Notes: a model not told the origin generated them from the letters alone. DNA of 64,000 nucleotides from Flavobacterium luteum (GCF_008806775.1 NZ_WAEM01000001.1:310001-374000), one strand, 5' to 3'; counted from the first letter of the stretch, positions 32,923-41,765 are shown. Translations and numbers: made by a program.

Positions 32923-33270
32923 ATGCCAGATTTCGTAAAGGACAACCATCAATTTCATAATCCAGTTGAATTTGCTATAAGCAAAATAGGAGGCACCTAT
33001 AAAATGCCTATTTTATGGAGATTAAAGGATAAAAAATGGCGTTTTAGTGAATTGCAAAGAAGCATTTCACACGCATCGGATAGGATGTTGTCAAAGGCTT
33101 TAAAGGAATTAATAGAAGATGGTTTTATAACCAAAGAAATATTTCCAGAAGTACCTCCTAGAGTTGAATATAATATTACAGAAAGAGGAATAAAATCAAT
33201 AGCAATAATTGATGCTTTAAGAAATTATGGTTTAGATCTGATGAAAGATTTTGGAATCGAAAATCATTAA
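32923..33270 (+). CDS. HxlR-family regulator lacking the usual N-terminal Cys
   Basis: This 115-residue winged-helix protein of the HxlR (DUF24) family has GGTYKMPILWRLKDKKWRFSEL and the recognition helix SHASDRMLSKALKELIEDGFI. The redox-sensing Cys normally in CPVE is replaced: the sequence reads HNPVEF, and the protein has no Cys at all. It is divergent from the DJ-1 operon, which it probably controls. If it senses an electrophile it must do so without thiol chemistry. Its stop abuts the end of the integrase gene. Confidence 0.9.
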   Translation: MPDFVKDNHQFHNPVEFAISKIGGTYKMPILWRLKDKKWRFSELQRSISHASDRMLSKALKELIEDGFITKEIFPEVPPRVEYNITERGIKSIAIIDALRNYGLDLMKDFGIENH

Positions 33271-34503
33271 TTAAATTGCTTTGGCAGTATTAAAAACTAA
33301 TCGATCTCTTAAAATTTTCATATCCTCACTTACTTTTTTATCGAGAACCTTTGCGTAATGTTGGGTAGTTCTCAAATTTTTGTGACCTAGCATTTTGCTA
33401 ACACTTTCTATTGGAACGCCATTTGTAAGTGTTACGGTCGTTGCAAAAGTGTGTCGGGCTATATGAAAGGTTAATTCTTTTTCGATCTCGCAAACGCCAG
33501 CTATTTCTTTGAGATAGGCATTCATTTTTTGATTTGTCAATATTGGAAGTAGTCTGTCTTCATTATTACTTTTAGGATGGTTAGCGTATTTATCAATAAT
33601 CATTTGCGTTACGGGAAGGATTGGAATTTTAGAAGCCGTTTCGGTTTTCTGTCTGTGAGTAAAAATCCATTTCTCGCCATCAATTCCGATGCTTATATGC
33701 GACTTTGTTAGGTTTTTGACATCAATATATGCCAAACCAGTAAAGCAGCTAAAAAGGAATATATCGCGAACTAATGATAACCGTTCTGTTTTGAAATCTT
33801 TGTTGATGATGTTTTGAATTTCTTCTTCAGATAAATAAACTCGTTCGACTTCTTTAACTTTCGATTTATAATTTGCAAACGGATTTTTTTCAAGCCAGTC
33901 ATTGGCCAGACAAAGTTTAATTATTTTGCTGAAGTTCTTGATATATTTAACGGCTGTGTTATTGGCACAGTTACGAACGCTTCTTAACCAAAATTCATAA
34001 TCGGTTACAAAAGCGTGATCTATTTTGTTTATCTCAATATCGGAAACTTTGTATTTCCATTGCAAGAACTCTACCGTATGGCTCAACGAAGTTTTGTACC
34101 GCTCTAATGTTCCAGGTGCATATTCTTTGCCAACCAATTCTTTAATTTTGTTATTATGGTCTTGGAAGATTGGGATTAGCATTCTTGCTTTTTCATCAAC
34201 TCCTAGTATTTTACTTTTGAGAGTTTCGGCTGTTATTGGAATTTTCTTGTGCACTAATTCCATTTGCATATCTATAATTTGAATTCTCAACATATCAAGA
34301 TGGCTATTTATTGAACGAGCTTCTTCTGAATTGCCTTTCATTTTGCCTGCTTCTATCGACCATTTAGACATTTCTACAAATCGGTTGGAACTCAATTCAA
34401 TTCTTTTTCCATTGATAGTAATTCGGGTGTAAATAGGGACTAAACCGTTTACACTGGCTTTGGCTCTCTTTGCGTAAAAGAGAATAGATACTTTTGTTTT
34501 CAT
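33271..34503 (-). CDS. Tyrosine-type site-specific integrase (right copy)
   Basis: This 410-residue integrase has an N-terminal arm-binding domain, a core-binding domain and a catalytic domain with HIARHTFA, LGHKNLRTTQHYA and the catalytic Tyr. It lies just inside the tRNA-Ser end of the element. From about residue 108 onward it is nearly identical to the left integrase at 8960-10198, but the first ~107 residues have diverged strongly. That fits two integrases using the same tRNA core site but different arm sites. It is convergent with hxlR, with no spacer. Confidence 0.95.
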   Translation of the reverse strand: MKTKVSILFYAKRAKASVNGLVPIYTRITINGKRIELSSNRFVEMSKWSIEAGKMKGNSEEARSINSHLDMLRIQIIDMQMELVHKKIPITAETLKSKILGVDEKARMLIPIFQDHNNKIKELVGKEYAPGTLERYKTSLSHTVEFLQWKYKVSDIEINKIDHAFVTDYEFWLRSVRNCANNTAVKYIKNFSKIIKLCLANDWLEKNPFANYKSKVKEVERVYLSEEEIQNIINKDFKTERLSLVRDIFLFSCFTGLAYIDVKNLTKSHISIGIDGEKWIFTHRQKTETASKIPILPVTQMIIDKYANHPKSNNEDRLLPILTNQKMNAYLKEIAGVCEIEKELTFHIARHTFATTVTLTNGVPIESVSKMLGHKNLRTTQHYAKVLDKKVSEDMKILRDRLVFNTAKAI

Positions 34504-34582
34504 CGTGGTAACCTTTTAGTTATTATTAAATTTAATTCTAAAAAGACTATATCACAAGATGTTCAGATAGTGAACCACTTCT

Positions 34583-34604
34583 TGAACTGGTTAATGAACT
34601 GGTT
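34583..34604. promoter_or_regulatory. Candidate integrase arm-type sites (proximal end)
   Basis: TGAACTGGTTAATGAACTGGTT is a direct repeat of TGAACTGGTT with a 12-base period. Related boxes lie at 10660-10684 and at about 10290. Position near the integrase end of the element and repetition at the other end suggest arm-type binding. Confidence 0.5.
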
Positions 34605-34631
34605 CGGAAGCCTTGTAAATACTAGCCAAGA

Positions 34632-34683
34632 GATAAAAATCGGTTACCCTAATTTCGGATAGTTTAGGGTAACCGATTTTATC
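34632..34683. repeat. Inverted repeat between integrase and att (right element)
   Basis: GATAAAAATCGGTTACCCTAA at 34632-34652 pairs with 34664-34683 with one bulged A. The equivalent position in the left element carries a different stem (10324-10357) of the same type, sharing ACCCTAA but with other flanking bases on both arms. It may be a terminator or a recombination structure. Confidence 0.7.
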
Positions 34684-34731
34684 CCTTTAGGTTCACGCAT
34701 TAATGAATAATTTGAAGGTGTTGTAAACGAA

Positions 34732-34765
34732 AAAACCCTTTAAATCATACGATTTAAAGGGTTTT
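34732..34765. terminator. Stem-loop terminator downstream of tRNA-Ser
   Basis: AAAACCCTTTAAATC (34732-34746) is the exact reverse complement of 34751-34765, with a 4-base loop. It lies 20 bases beyond the 3' end of tRNA-Ser on its transcribed side, where its terminator is expected. Confidence 0.75.
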
Positions 34766-34783
34766 AATTCAATTTGTATTTCT

Positions 34784-34804
34784 ACTGGCGGAGAAAGAGG
34801 GATT
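34784..34804. repeat. att repeat: tRNA-Ser 3' end (right)
   Basis: These 21 bases, from the base pair outside the CCA into the T-arm, are identical to 10466-10486. They mark the crossover region used by the integrase. Confidence 0.85.
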
Positions 34805-34873
34805 CGAACCCCCGGACCTGTTACAGTCAACAGTTTTCAAGACTGCCGCATTCGACCGCTCTGCCATTTCTCC
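34786..34873 (-). tRNA. tRNA-Ser (UGA)
   Basis: Read on the minus strand this is an 88-base class II tRNA: acceptor stem GGAGAAA/TTTCTCC, anticodon stem-loop with CTTGAAA giving anticodon UGA, a variable arm, T-arm GGTTCGAATCC, and an encoded CCA. It reads serine UCA codons. Its 3' end is the integration site of the element on its left and is intact. Confidence 0.95.
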
Positions 34874-34906
34874 AATAAGTCAAACATCAATTTCTCAATG
34901 CGGTTG

Positions 34907-34939
34907 CAAATATAGGAACCTTTTTTTGTTTTGCAAAAA
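34907..34939 (-). promoter_or_regulatory. Promoter of tRNA-Ser
   Basis: On the minus strand TATATTTG (plus 34907-34914) is a -7 box and TTTTTG (plus 34934-34939) a -33 box, with exactly 19 bases between. The match to the Bacteroidetes consensus is strong, and the tRNA starts 34 bases downstream. Confidence 0.75.
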
Positions 34940-35031
34940 CTATTTTTATAAAAATGAACTTATTTTTAGCAGTTACAAATTAAGAGTTTCATTATCTATA
35001 GGTTACACTAATGAAAAGAAATTAATTATAA

Positions 35032-36165
35032 TTAATAAGTCACATATTCAGTGATTTCCAATCCATATCCAATCATTCCAACTCTTTTAGTATGGGTTGC
35101 ATTAGAGACTAATCGTATTTTAGAAATATCAATATCATGTAGTATTTGAGCTCCTATACCATAGTCTTTGCTGTCAATTACAATTTTTGGTGCTTTTAGA
35201 ACGCCTTCCGATTGTAATGTTTTAAGTTCTGAAATCCTACTTAGTAAATTTACAGACTGCATGTCTTGATTGATGAATATTACTGCTCCCTGTCCTTGTT
35301 CATTAATGATTTTAAACATGTCATCTAACTGTTGTTCAGCATTATTAGTCAACGTTCCTAGCAAATCATTATTCACTTGAGTCGAATTGATTCGGGTTAA
35401 TACAGGTTCTCCTAAATTCCAAGTGCCTTTTGTTAAGGCAATATGAATTTGTTTGTTGGTGGTTTGCTCGTAAGCTCTTAATCTAAAAATACCAAATCGA
35501 GTTTCTACATCAAAATCTTCTTTCTTTACAATCAAAGAATCATGTTGCATTCTGTAGGCCACTAAATCTTCTATGGAGACTAATTTTAAATTAAACTTTT
35601 TAGCGACAGCTACCAGTTGAGGCAATCGGGCCATAGTTCCGTCCTCGTTCATAATTTCAACAATAACACCTGCCGGTTTAAAACCTGCTAGTCTGGCAAA
35701 ATCAATAGCCGCCTCTGTATGCCCCGTTCTTCTCAGTACACCTCCTTGTTTAGCTACAAGCGGGAAAATATGTCCAGGACGCGCTAAATGATACGGTTTT
35801 GTATTAGAATCTATTAAAGAAAGTATCGTTTTGGCTCTGTCTGATGCCGAGATGCCCGTCGTAACTCCATTTCCTTTCAAATCAACTGATACGGTAAAAG
35901 CAGTTTCCATGTGATCGGTATTGTTCGAAACCATAGGTCGCAACTCTAGTTCTTTGCAACGACTTTCGGTTAATGGGGCACAAATTAAACCTCTACCATG
36001 GGTTGCCATAAAATTAATCATCTCTGGCGTTACTTTTTCGGCTGCAGCCAAGAAATCGCCTTCGTTTTCACGGTCTTCATCATCTACTACAATTATTATT
36101 TTACCTTGACGAATATCTTCAATGGCTTCTTCAATTGTATTTAGAATTAATTGTTCAGTTTGCAT
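35032..36165 (-). CDS. ribB: 3,4-dihydroxy-2-butanone-4-phosphate synthase with degenerate GTP-cyclohydrolase II-like domain
   Basis: The 377-residue protein has an intact DHBP-synthase domain (residues 1-~205: [45 protein letters not shown]), which makes the four-carbon riboflavin precursor from ribulose 5-phosphate. The C-terminal GTP-cyclohydrolase II-like half keeps the length, but its zinc-binding Cys motif is gone ([11 protein letters not shown] in its place) and the RGQEGRG motif reads NEQGQGA. It should therefore supply only the RibB activity, and a separate RibA would be needed. Confidence 0.9.
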   Translation of the reverse strand: MQTEQLILNTIEEAIEDIRQGKIIIVVDDEDRENEGDFLAAAEKVTPEMINFMATHGRGLICAPLTESRCKELELRPMVSNNTDHMETAFTVSVDLKGNGVTTGISASDRAKTILSLIDSNTKPYHLARPGHIFPLVAKQGGVLRRTGHTEAAIDFARLAGFKPAGVIVEIMNEDGTMARLPQLVAVAKKFNLKLVSIEDLVAYRMQHDSLIVKKEDFDVETRFGIFRLRAYEQTTNKQIHIALTKGTWNLGEPVLTRINSTQVNNDLLGTLTNNAEQQLDDMFKIINEQGQGAVIFINQDMQSVNLLSRISELKTLQSEGVLKAPKIVIDSKDYGIGAQILHDIDISKIRLVSNATHTKRVGMIGYGLEITEYVTY

Positions 36166-36171
36166 CTTGGG

Positions 36172-37623
36172 CTATTGATTTTGTGAAGGAAATATTTTTT
36201 TAAATAATTTTTGAAAAGGCAGAAGCACTACGTCCATATTTATAAAACCGATATCATTGGTTGCTCTATAGGTTAATAAACACGCAATAGGGGTTAAAAT
36301 AAAAGTGGCCATCCAACAACCAAGAAATGGCGTGAGTCCATCTTCTTGAGCTATTTTTTTTCCAAAGGTATTAACAAAGTGATAAATTATAAAGATTAAC
36401 ACTGCAAAAACGATTGGAAGTCCCAAACCTCCTTTTCTAATAATTGCACCCAATGGTGCGCCTATAAAAAACATTAAAATACAGGCAAATGCTATTACAA
36501 ATTTATCGTATAAAGCAATCCAATGACTGTTAATTACTTTTGTTTTCGATTCGAGTTCCTGTTCTGTAGAATCAATTGTATAATTTGTATTGATAATAGA
36601 GTTATTGGCTATTTGTAATATCTCCGACTGTTCTTTTGGAATAAAATTAGAAAGTAAATCAGGATTTTTTATTTTAGTAGTAATGATGCTATCATTAAGC
36701 GCTTTGTTTGAACTAAGAGAACCTTGTGTTACCGTTCTTTGATACGAATTATCCACAAACGAAATAATATCTTTCTTTCGGTTGTTTTCAAGTGAATCAA
36801 TAGTATACTTTAATTCACTTATATTAAGCATTGAATTGGTGTTTGAAATCGTATAATCTTCGTTATTAGTGTTATTTAATTTTGATAAATCTATATAGAT
36901 GATGTATTTTTTGAAAGAACTTTTTGCAAAAGGAATTTTATTTCTCTCTTCATATTTTTTAGGAATGATATCTTCATAATAATAGCCATCATTAAGTACT
37001 AACTTTAAAATATTAGATTTTTCGTTACTTATAAGTTCTCCGTTTTTGGCTTTAATTACGTTTTTGCTACCATCAAAATTGTTCGATTTTTTGTGAATCG
37101 TTATTCCGGTAAGAAAATTGCCATTCTCCCCTGATTTTTTATCGACTTTAATATTGTAGCTTCCTACATCACTAAATTGTCCCTCGGCTATTGCCATTGC
37201 GGGTTTCATTTGTGCGATGTCTTTCCTGAAATTAATAAATTTAAATTCAGCATACGGAATTACATTATTAGCAAATATAAATGCACCGAGACTCAGAATT
37301 AGAATAAAAAAAGTTAAAAATTTCATTGTTCTTTGCAGTGAAATACCAGCTGATTTCATGGCAGCAAATTCATAATTCTCAGCAAAATCGCCAAATGACA
37401 TTATCGAAGCCAATAGAACCGAAAGGGGTAATACTAGTGGAATAATTCTTGGCATAGCAAACATTAAGAATTTGATTACCAAAATGAAGTCTAAATCTTT
37501 ACCTGCAAGTTCAGAAATAAACAGCCAAACTGTTTGAAGAATGAATATAAAAAAAAGGATTACAAATACGGAGGTAAATGTAATCACAAATGTTTTTAGA
37601 ATGTATTTATCTAGTATTTTCAC
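36172..37623 (-). CDS. LptF/LptG-family permease
   Basis: This 483-residue membrane protein has the family start (DKYILKTFVITF), three N-terminal helices, a large periplasmic region (~110-365) and C-terminal helices (IGAPLGAIIRKGGLGLPIVFA). LptF/G form the inner-membrane part of the lipopolysaccharide exporter with LptB. Neighbours ribB and a LolA-like gene are 6 bases away on each side. Confidence 0.9.
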   Translation of the reverse strand: MKILDKYILKTFVITFTSVFVILFFIFILQTVWLFISELAGKDLDFILVIKFLMFAMPRIIPLVLPLSVLLASIMSFGDFAENYEFAAMKSAGISLQRTMKFLTFFILILSLGAFIFANNVIPYAEFKFINFRKDIAQMKPAMAIAEGQFSDVGSYNIKVDKKSGENGNFLTGITIHKKSNNFDGSKNVIKAKNGELISNEKSNILKLVLNDGYYYEDIIPKKYEERNKIPFAKSSFKKYIIYIDLSKLNNTNNEDYTISNTNSMLNISELKYTIDSLENNRKKDIISFVDNSYQRTVTQGSLSSNKALNDSIITTKIKNPDLLSNFIPKEQSEILQIANNSIINTNYTIDSTEQELESKTKVINSHWIALYDKFVIAFACILMFFIGAPLGAIIRKGGLGLPIVFAVLIFIIYHFVNTFGKKIAQEDGLTPFLGCWMATFILTPIACLLTYRATNDIGFINMDVVLLPFQKLFKKIFPSQNQ

Positions 37624-37629
37624 TTAAAA

Positions 37630-38271
37630 CTAATCTAACTTATTGATGTAGTATTTTGGATATTTACTCGCCTCAAAGGTAAATTGATTTTTTGACAAAG
37701 GTTGATTGGTTTTGAAAGAATTTACAGTTAAAATGGTTTTGGTTCCATTTTTCCCCACTTCAATTAGATTGTAAATGTTTTTGGTTTGATTATCGATTCC
37801 TAAAAGAATTTCTTTTCTGGCATCTTTAGCATTTATTGGTATTAATTTAATGTACTGAATTTTTCTGCCTTTTACGTCCTGCAAAATATCCCAAACAAAT
37901 TTGTAACCTGAGTTAAAAAAAGTTAACATTTTAGAGGGTGTTACTGAATTATCATCTTTTTCATTAAATTTTGTAACGCTAATTTCCTCGTCTTCAGGAT
38001 TAATAGTATACGTTTTTTTTCCATCAAAAAGTTTTGTAACCCCCATTAAATTCAGAACAAATAAATTGCCCTTCATGATAACATTACCTTTACTTTCTTG
38101 ATTGATGTTTTCTTTACTATTATTCAAAGTGTATTTAAATTCAATTACTATGTTGTCATAAGTTTTGATTTTTGCAGTTACCTGATCTAAAAGATCCTTT
38201 GCTTTTTTTTCTTGTGCCTGAATTGAAAAACTAAAAATTAGTAGTGCAAATACAGCTAAACATTTTTTCAT
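37630..38271 (-). CDS. LolA-like lipoprotein carrier
   Basis: This protein of about 213 residues starts at MKKCLAVFALLIFSF, with signal peptide ending near IQAQ; a further upstream ATG at 38292 would add seven residues inside ftsK. The mature protein has the half-barrel pattern (VIEFKYTLNNSK, KGNLFVLNLMG, KTYTINPEDEE), like LolA, which moves lipoproteins from the inner to the outer membrane. Its start overlaps nothing essential and lies just past the ftsK stop. Confidence 0.85.
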   Translation of the reverse strand: MKKCLAVFALLIFSFSIQAQEKKAKDLLDQVTAKIKTYDNIVIEFKYTLNNSKENINQESKGNVIMKGNLFVLNLMGVTKLFDGKKTYTINPEDEEISVTKFNEKDDNSVTPSKMLTFFNSGYKFVWDILQDVKGRKIQYIKLIPINAKDARKEILLGIDNQTKNIYNLIEVGKNGTKTILTVNSFKTNQPLSKNQFTFEASKYPKYYINKLD

Positions 38272-38272
38272 G

Positions 38273-40711
38273 TTATGAATTATTTTGTTCATTGTTAAAA
38301 AACTGATCTAGAGAATTCAAGTCTAAAATGTTTACGCTCCTTGCCTTACTTCCTTCAAATGGGCCAACAATTCCTGCGGCTTCTAACTGATCTATCAATC
38401 TTCCCGCTCTGTTGTATCCCAACTTTAATTTTCTTTGAAGCAATGATGCAGAACCTTGTTGAGAAGTAACAATTATTTCTGCGGCTTCTCTAAACAATGA
38501 ATCTCTTTCGGAAATATCCATATCAAGATTAATGCCACTTTCTTCGCCAATAAATTCTGGGAGCAAATAAGCATCGGGATAGGCTTTTTGGGAACCAATA
38601 TATTCAGTGATTTTTTCTACTTCTGGAGTGTCTATAAAGGCACATTGCACCCGTACCACATCGTTTCCATTTGTATACAACATATCACCACGACCAATTA
38701 GCTGATCAGCACCTTGTGTATCTAAAATAGTTCTCGAATCAATTTTTGAAGTTACTCTAAAAGCTATTCTTGCGGGAAAATTGGCTTTTATTAAACCTGT
38801 AATTACATTTACCGATGGTCTTTGTGTTGCAATAATTAAGTGAATTCCGATAGCACGAGCCAACTGAGCCAATCGAGCGATTGGAGTTTCTACTTCTTTG
38901 CCCGCAGTCATAATCAAATCGGCAAACTCGTCTACAACTAAAACAATATAAGGTAAAAAGCGGTGGCCATTTTCAGGGTTAAGTTTTCGGGATTTGAATT
39001 TATCATTATACTCTTTTATGTTTCTAACCATCGCATCTTTCAATAAAGAATAGCGATTGTCCATTTCAACACATAAAGAGTTTAACGTATTGATTACCTT
39101 AGTGTTGTCTGTGATAATAGCATCTCCAGAATCTGGAAGTTTTGCTAGATAATGTCTTTCAATTTTATTAAATAAGGTAAGTTCTACTTTCTTCGGGTCG
39201 ACCAAAACAAATTTTACTTCTGCAGGATGTTTTTTGTACAATAAAGAAGTTAATACCGCATTCAATCCAACCGATTTTCCTTGACCAGTTGCACCTGCCA
39301 TCAACAAGTGGGGCATTTTAGCTAAATCGACTACAAAAGTTTCGTTAGAAATAGTTTTTCCTAAAGCTATTGGCAATTCCATTTCGGCTTCCTGAAATTT
39401 AGCGGAACCAATAACACTTTTCATCGAAACCATCGTAGGATTTTTGTTAGGAACTTCAATACCAATTGTTCCTTTTCCGGGAATAGGAGCAATGATACGA
39501 ATTCCTAAGGCCGATAGTGATAATGCAATGTCATCTTCTAAACTTTTAATTTTTGAAATTCGAATTCCTGCTTCTGGAACAATTTCATACAACGTAACTG
39601 ATGGACCAACGGTTGCTTTAATCTGCGCGATCTCAATTTTGTAATTGCGAAGTGTTTCTACAATTTTATTTTTATTTTCCTCTAATTCTTCTTGATTGAT
39701 GGTAATTCCTCCAGTTGCATATTCTTTTAATAAGTCTAAAGTTGGAAACTTGTAATTGGATAAATCCAAAGTTGGATCAAACAGTCCAAAATCGGCAACT
39801 AACCGGGAAGCTAAATTCTCTTCAATAATGTCTTCTTCTTGAGCTTTTTCTATGACAAAAGCCTCATCGTTTGTATGAATGAGTTCTGGCGTAGGTGTGC
39901 TGATTTTCTTGATTGAATGCTCTAATTGTATTTCCGAAGCGTGCTGTATAGTTGGTTTTAAACTTTCTTTGTTAATTTCAAATTTCGAAATGGGTTTTAA
40001 TTCGGGTTCTTCTATTTCCTCATCCTCCTCCTCATTTACAGCAAATTCTTCAAGGTTATAGTCATTTGAGGTAATTGGTGTTTTTGAAGTTTTAAGGTCG
40101 TCAGAAATTTCTTTTTTACTTCTTTCAAAGAAAGATTTAATGGCATCCGGCGATACCTTTATCTTGTAAATTAAATAGATGATTATTCCAAAAGATAAAA
40201 CTAATAAAGTACCTGTTTTTCCTATATAAGTTTGAGAAAGTAGGTTTATTTCATAACCAATTGTACCCCCTAATTCTGGCAAATTACTAAAGCAGAAACT
40301 ACATAAAACCGAAAGGATTATCATTACAAATAAATCCCAAAACCAAATATTTTTTAGTTTCAATAACGAAATATCTAATGCTAAGAATGCGCCAGTAAGA
40401 AAAAATAATTTTACAAATAAAAAGGAAGCCAATCCAAAACCTCTGTAAATAAAGATATCAGCTATAATTGCACCAAATTTACCTAACCAGTTGTTTACGG
40501 TTTCGTTTTTGTTACCTAGTTCTAAAACAGCACTTTGATCTTCTTGGCCATGAATAAAAAATGAAATAAATGCAACAAGCAATGCAATAGAAAAAAGCAC
40601 TAACAAACTACCCAATAGCATTTTTTGTTGTCGGGTTATTTTCCAGCTTTTTTTCTGTTCGCCAGTATTGTCTATTTTTTTATCAGTGGATGTCTTGGTT
40701 GTTTTTGCCAT
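38273..40711 (-). CDS. ftsK: FtsK/SpoIIIE DNA translocase
   Basis: This 812-residue protein has about four N-terminal membrane helices (residues ~25-185), a variable acidic linker (~190-310), and a C-terminal motor with Walker A GATGQGKSVGLN, Walker B YIVLVVDEFADL and a gamma-type winged helix (SLLQRKLKLGYNRAGRLIDQLE). It pumps chromosomal DNA at the division site toward dif/XerCD. The linker is short relative to E. coli FtsK, as is usual outside Proteobacteria. Confidence 0.95.
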   Translation of the reverse strand: MAKTTKTSTDKKIDNTGEQKKSWKITRQQKMLLGSLLVLFSIALLVAFISFFIHGQEDQSAVLELGNKNETVNNWLGKFGAIIADIFIYRGFGLASFLFVKLFFLTGAFLALDISLLKLKNIWFWDLFVMIILSVLCSFCFSNLPELGGTIGYEINLLSQTYIGKTGTLLVLSFGIIIYLIYKIKVSPDAIKSFFERSKKEISDDLKTSKTPITSNDYNLEEFAVNEEEDEEIEEPELKPISKFEINKESLKPTIQHASEIQLEHSIKKISTPTPELIHTNDEAFVIEKAQEEDIIEENLASRLVADFGLFDPTLDLSNYKFPTLDLLKEYATGGITINQEELEENKNKIVETLRNYKIEIAQIKATVGPSVTLYEIVPEAGIRISKIKSLEDDIALSLSALGIRIIAPIPGKGTIGIEVPNKNPTMVSMKSVIGSAKFQEAEMELPIALGKTISNETFVVDLAKMPHLLMAGATGQGKSVGLNAVLTSLLYKKHPAEVKFVLVDPKKVELTLFNKIERHYLAKLPDSGDAIITDNTKVINTLNSLCVEMDNRYSLLKDAMVRNIKEYNDKFKSRKLNPENGHRFLPYIVLVVDEFADLIMTAGKEVETPIARLAQLARAIGIHLIIATQRPSVNVITGLIKANFPARIAFRVTSKIDSRTILDTQGADQLIGRGDMLYTNGNDVVRVQCAFIDTPEVEKITEYIGSQKAYPDAYLLPEFIGEESGINLDMDISERDSLFREAAEIIVTSQQGSASLLQRKLKLGYNRAGRLIDQLEAAGIVGPFEGSKARSVNILDLNSLDQFFNNEQNNS

Positions 40712-40746
40712 ACTTATTAAAATAGAAAACTAAAATTTTATTTGCT

Positions 40747-41121
40747 TTATAGAAATTTTGGTACATAGATAATTAAGCCAACAGCTATAGCTGTCATAGC
40801 AGCAAAGAATACGGCTCCTGCGGCAATGTCTTTTATAAAACCTATTTTCTCATGAAACTCCGGATGAATAAAATCGGCTACTTTTTCAACAGCAGTGTTT
40901 AATCCTTCAACGCCAAGAACTAAGCCAATAGCAAGCGTTTGAATGAGCCATTCTTCATGTGAAATATGAAAATAAAAACCAGCAAGTGTCATTAAAATAC
41001 CAATGAAAGTTTGCACCATTACACTATGCTCAGTTGTAACAAGCTTTATGGCACCTTTCAGAGCAAATCCCATACTTTTAAATCTTCCAGTAAAGAAAGT
41101 ATTGTCTTTTTGAAATTCCAT
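40747..41121 (-). CDS. dgkA: Diacylglycerol kinase (prokaryotic type)
   Basis: This 124-residue membrane protein has three hydrophobic helices and the catalytic segment EGLNTAVEKVADFI with the conserved Glu and Asn. It phosphorylates diacylglycerol or undecaprenol in the inner membrane. It lies 6 bases downstream of the thiol peroxidase gene. Confidence 0.9.
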   Translation of the reverse strand: MEFQKDNTFFTGRFKSMGFALKGAIKLVTTEHSVMVQTFIGILMTLAGFYFHISHEEWLIQTLAIGLVLGVEGLNTAVEKVADFIHPEFHEKIGFIKDIAAGAVFFAAMTAIAVGLIIYVPKFL

Positions 41122-41127
41122 TCTCTA

Positions 41128-41625
41128 TTATAAAGCAGCTAATGCTGTCTCGTAGTTAGGTTCAGTGGCTATTTCTGGAACTTGTTCGGTATATTTTATA
41201 ATGCCATTTTCATCTAATACAACAACCACTCTAGAAAGTAAACCAGCAAAAGGACCATCAAGTATTTCTAAGCCATAATCTTTGCCAAAGCTTCCTGTTT
41301 TAAAATCGGATAGGTTAATGACATTTTCTAATCCTTCTGCACCACAAAAACTCTTTTGTGCAAAAGGTAAATCGCGGGAAATACATAGTACTTTAGTGTT
41401 TACTAATTCACTTGCTTTTGAGTTAAATTGTCTTACTGATGCAGAACAAACGCCTGTTCCAACACTAGGGAAAATATTTAATACTAATTTACTTCCAGCA
41501 AAGTCAGCTAGAGAAGTTGTACCTAAATCGGTATTTACTAATTCAAATTGTGGTGCTTTTGAACCTACTTTTGGTAATTCACCGCTTGTGTGTATTGGAT
41601 TTCCTCCTAATGTTATTGATGCCAT
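41128..41625 (-). CDS. tpx: Thiol peroxidase
   Basis: This protein of about 165 residues starts at MASITLGGNPI, the normal Tpx start (an upstream ATG adds 11 residues). The peroxidatic Cys lies in PSVGTGVCSASVRQF, and the resolving Cys in KSFCGAEG. Tpx reduces peroxides with thioredoxin as electron donor. It is upstream of dgkA on the same strand and divergent from the ars operon. Confidence 0.92.
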   Translation of the reverse strand: MASITLGGNPIHTSGELPKVGSKAPQFELVNTDLGTTSLADFAGSKLVLNIFPSVGTGVCSASVRQFNSKASELVNTKVLCISRDLPFAQKSFCGAEGLENVINLSDFKTGSFGKDYGLEILDGPFAGLLSRVVVVLDENGIIKYTEQVPEIATEPNYETALAAL

Positions 41626-41718
41626 TTTTAATAATTTTTTAGGTACCAAAAATAGCAAATTATTTCGGATTAAGGAATAACTACTTTATTTATAAATTTA
41701 ACAAAAAAAATAGATTAG

Positions 41719-41748
41719 CAATATTGTTTTATCGTAATATTGCAATAT
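41719..41748. promoter_or_regulatory. Candidate ArsR operator
   Basis: The palindrome ATATTGCAATAT (41737-41748) and a second palindromic CAATATTG (41719-41726) lie 18-47 bases before arsR. Paired AT-rich palindromes at this position are typical for ArsR-family autoregulation. Confidence 0.5.
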
Positions 41749-41765
41749 ATTAATTAATTTAAATT

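Larger units (their letters stand above)
10466..34804. mobile_element. Integrative element in tRNA-Ser, about 24.3 kb
   Basis: Both ends carry the same 21-bp tRNA-Ser 3'-end repeat. A tyrosine integrase lies just inside the right end. Arm-type-like TGAACTGGTTAATG boxes are found near both ends (10660-10684 and 34583-34604). Genes typical of Bacteroidetes elements lie inside: excisionase-like HTH, replication-like protein, DnaC-like ATPase and RteC. No relaxase, coupling protein or conjugation gene is visible, so it may be mobilised in trans or be a genomic island. Cargo includes a defence block and a redox block. Confidence 0.8.
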
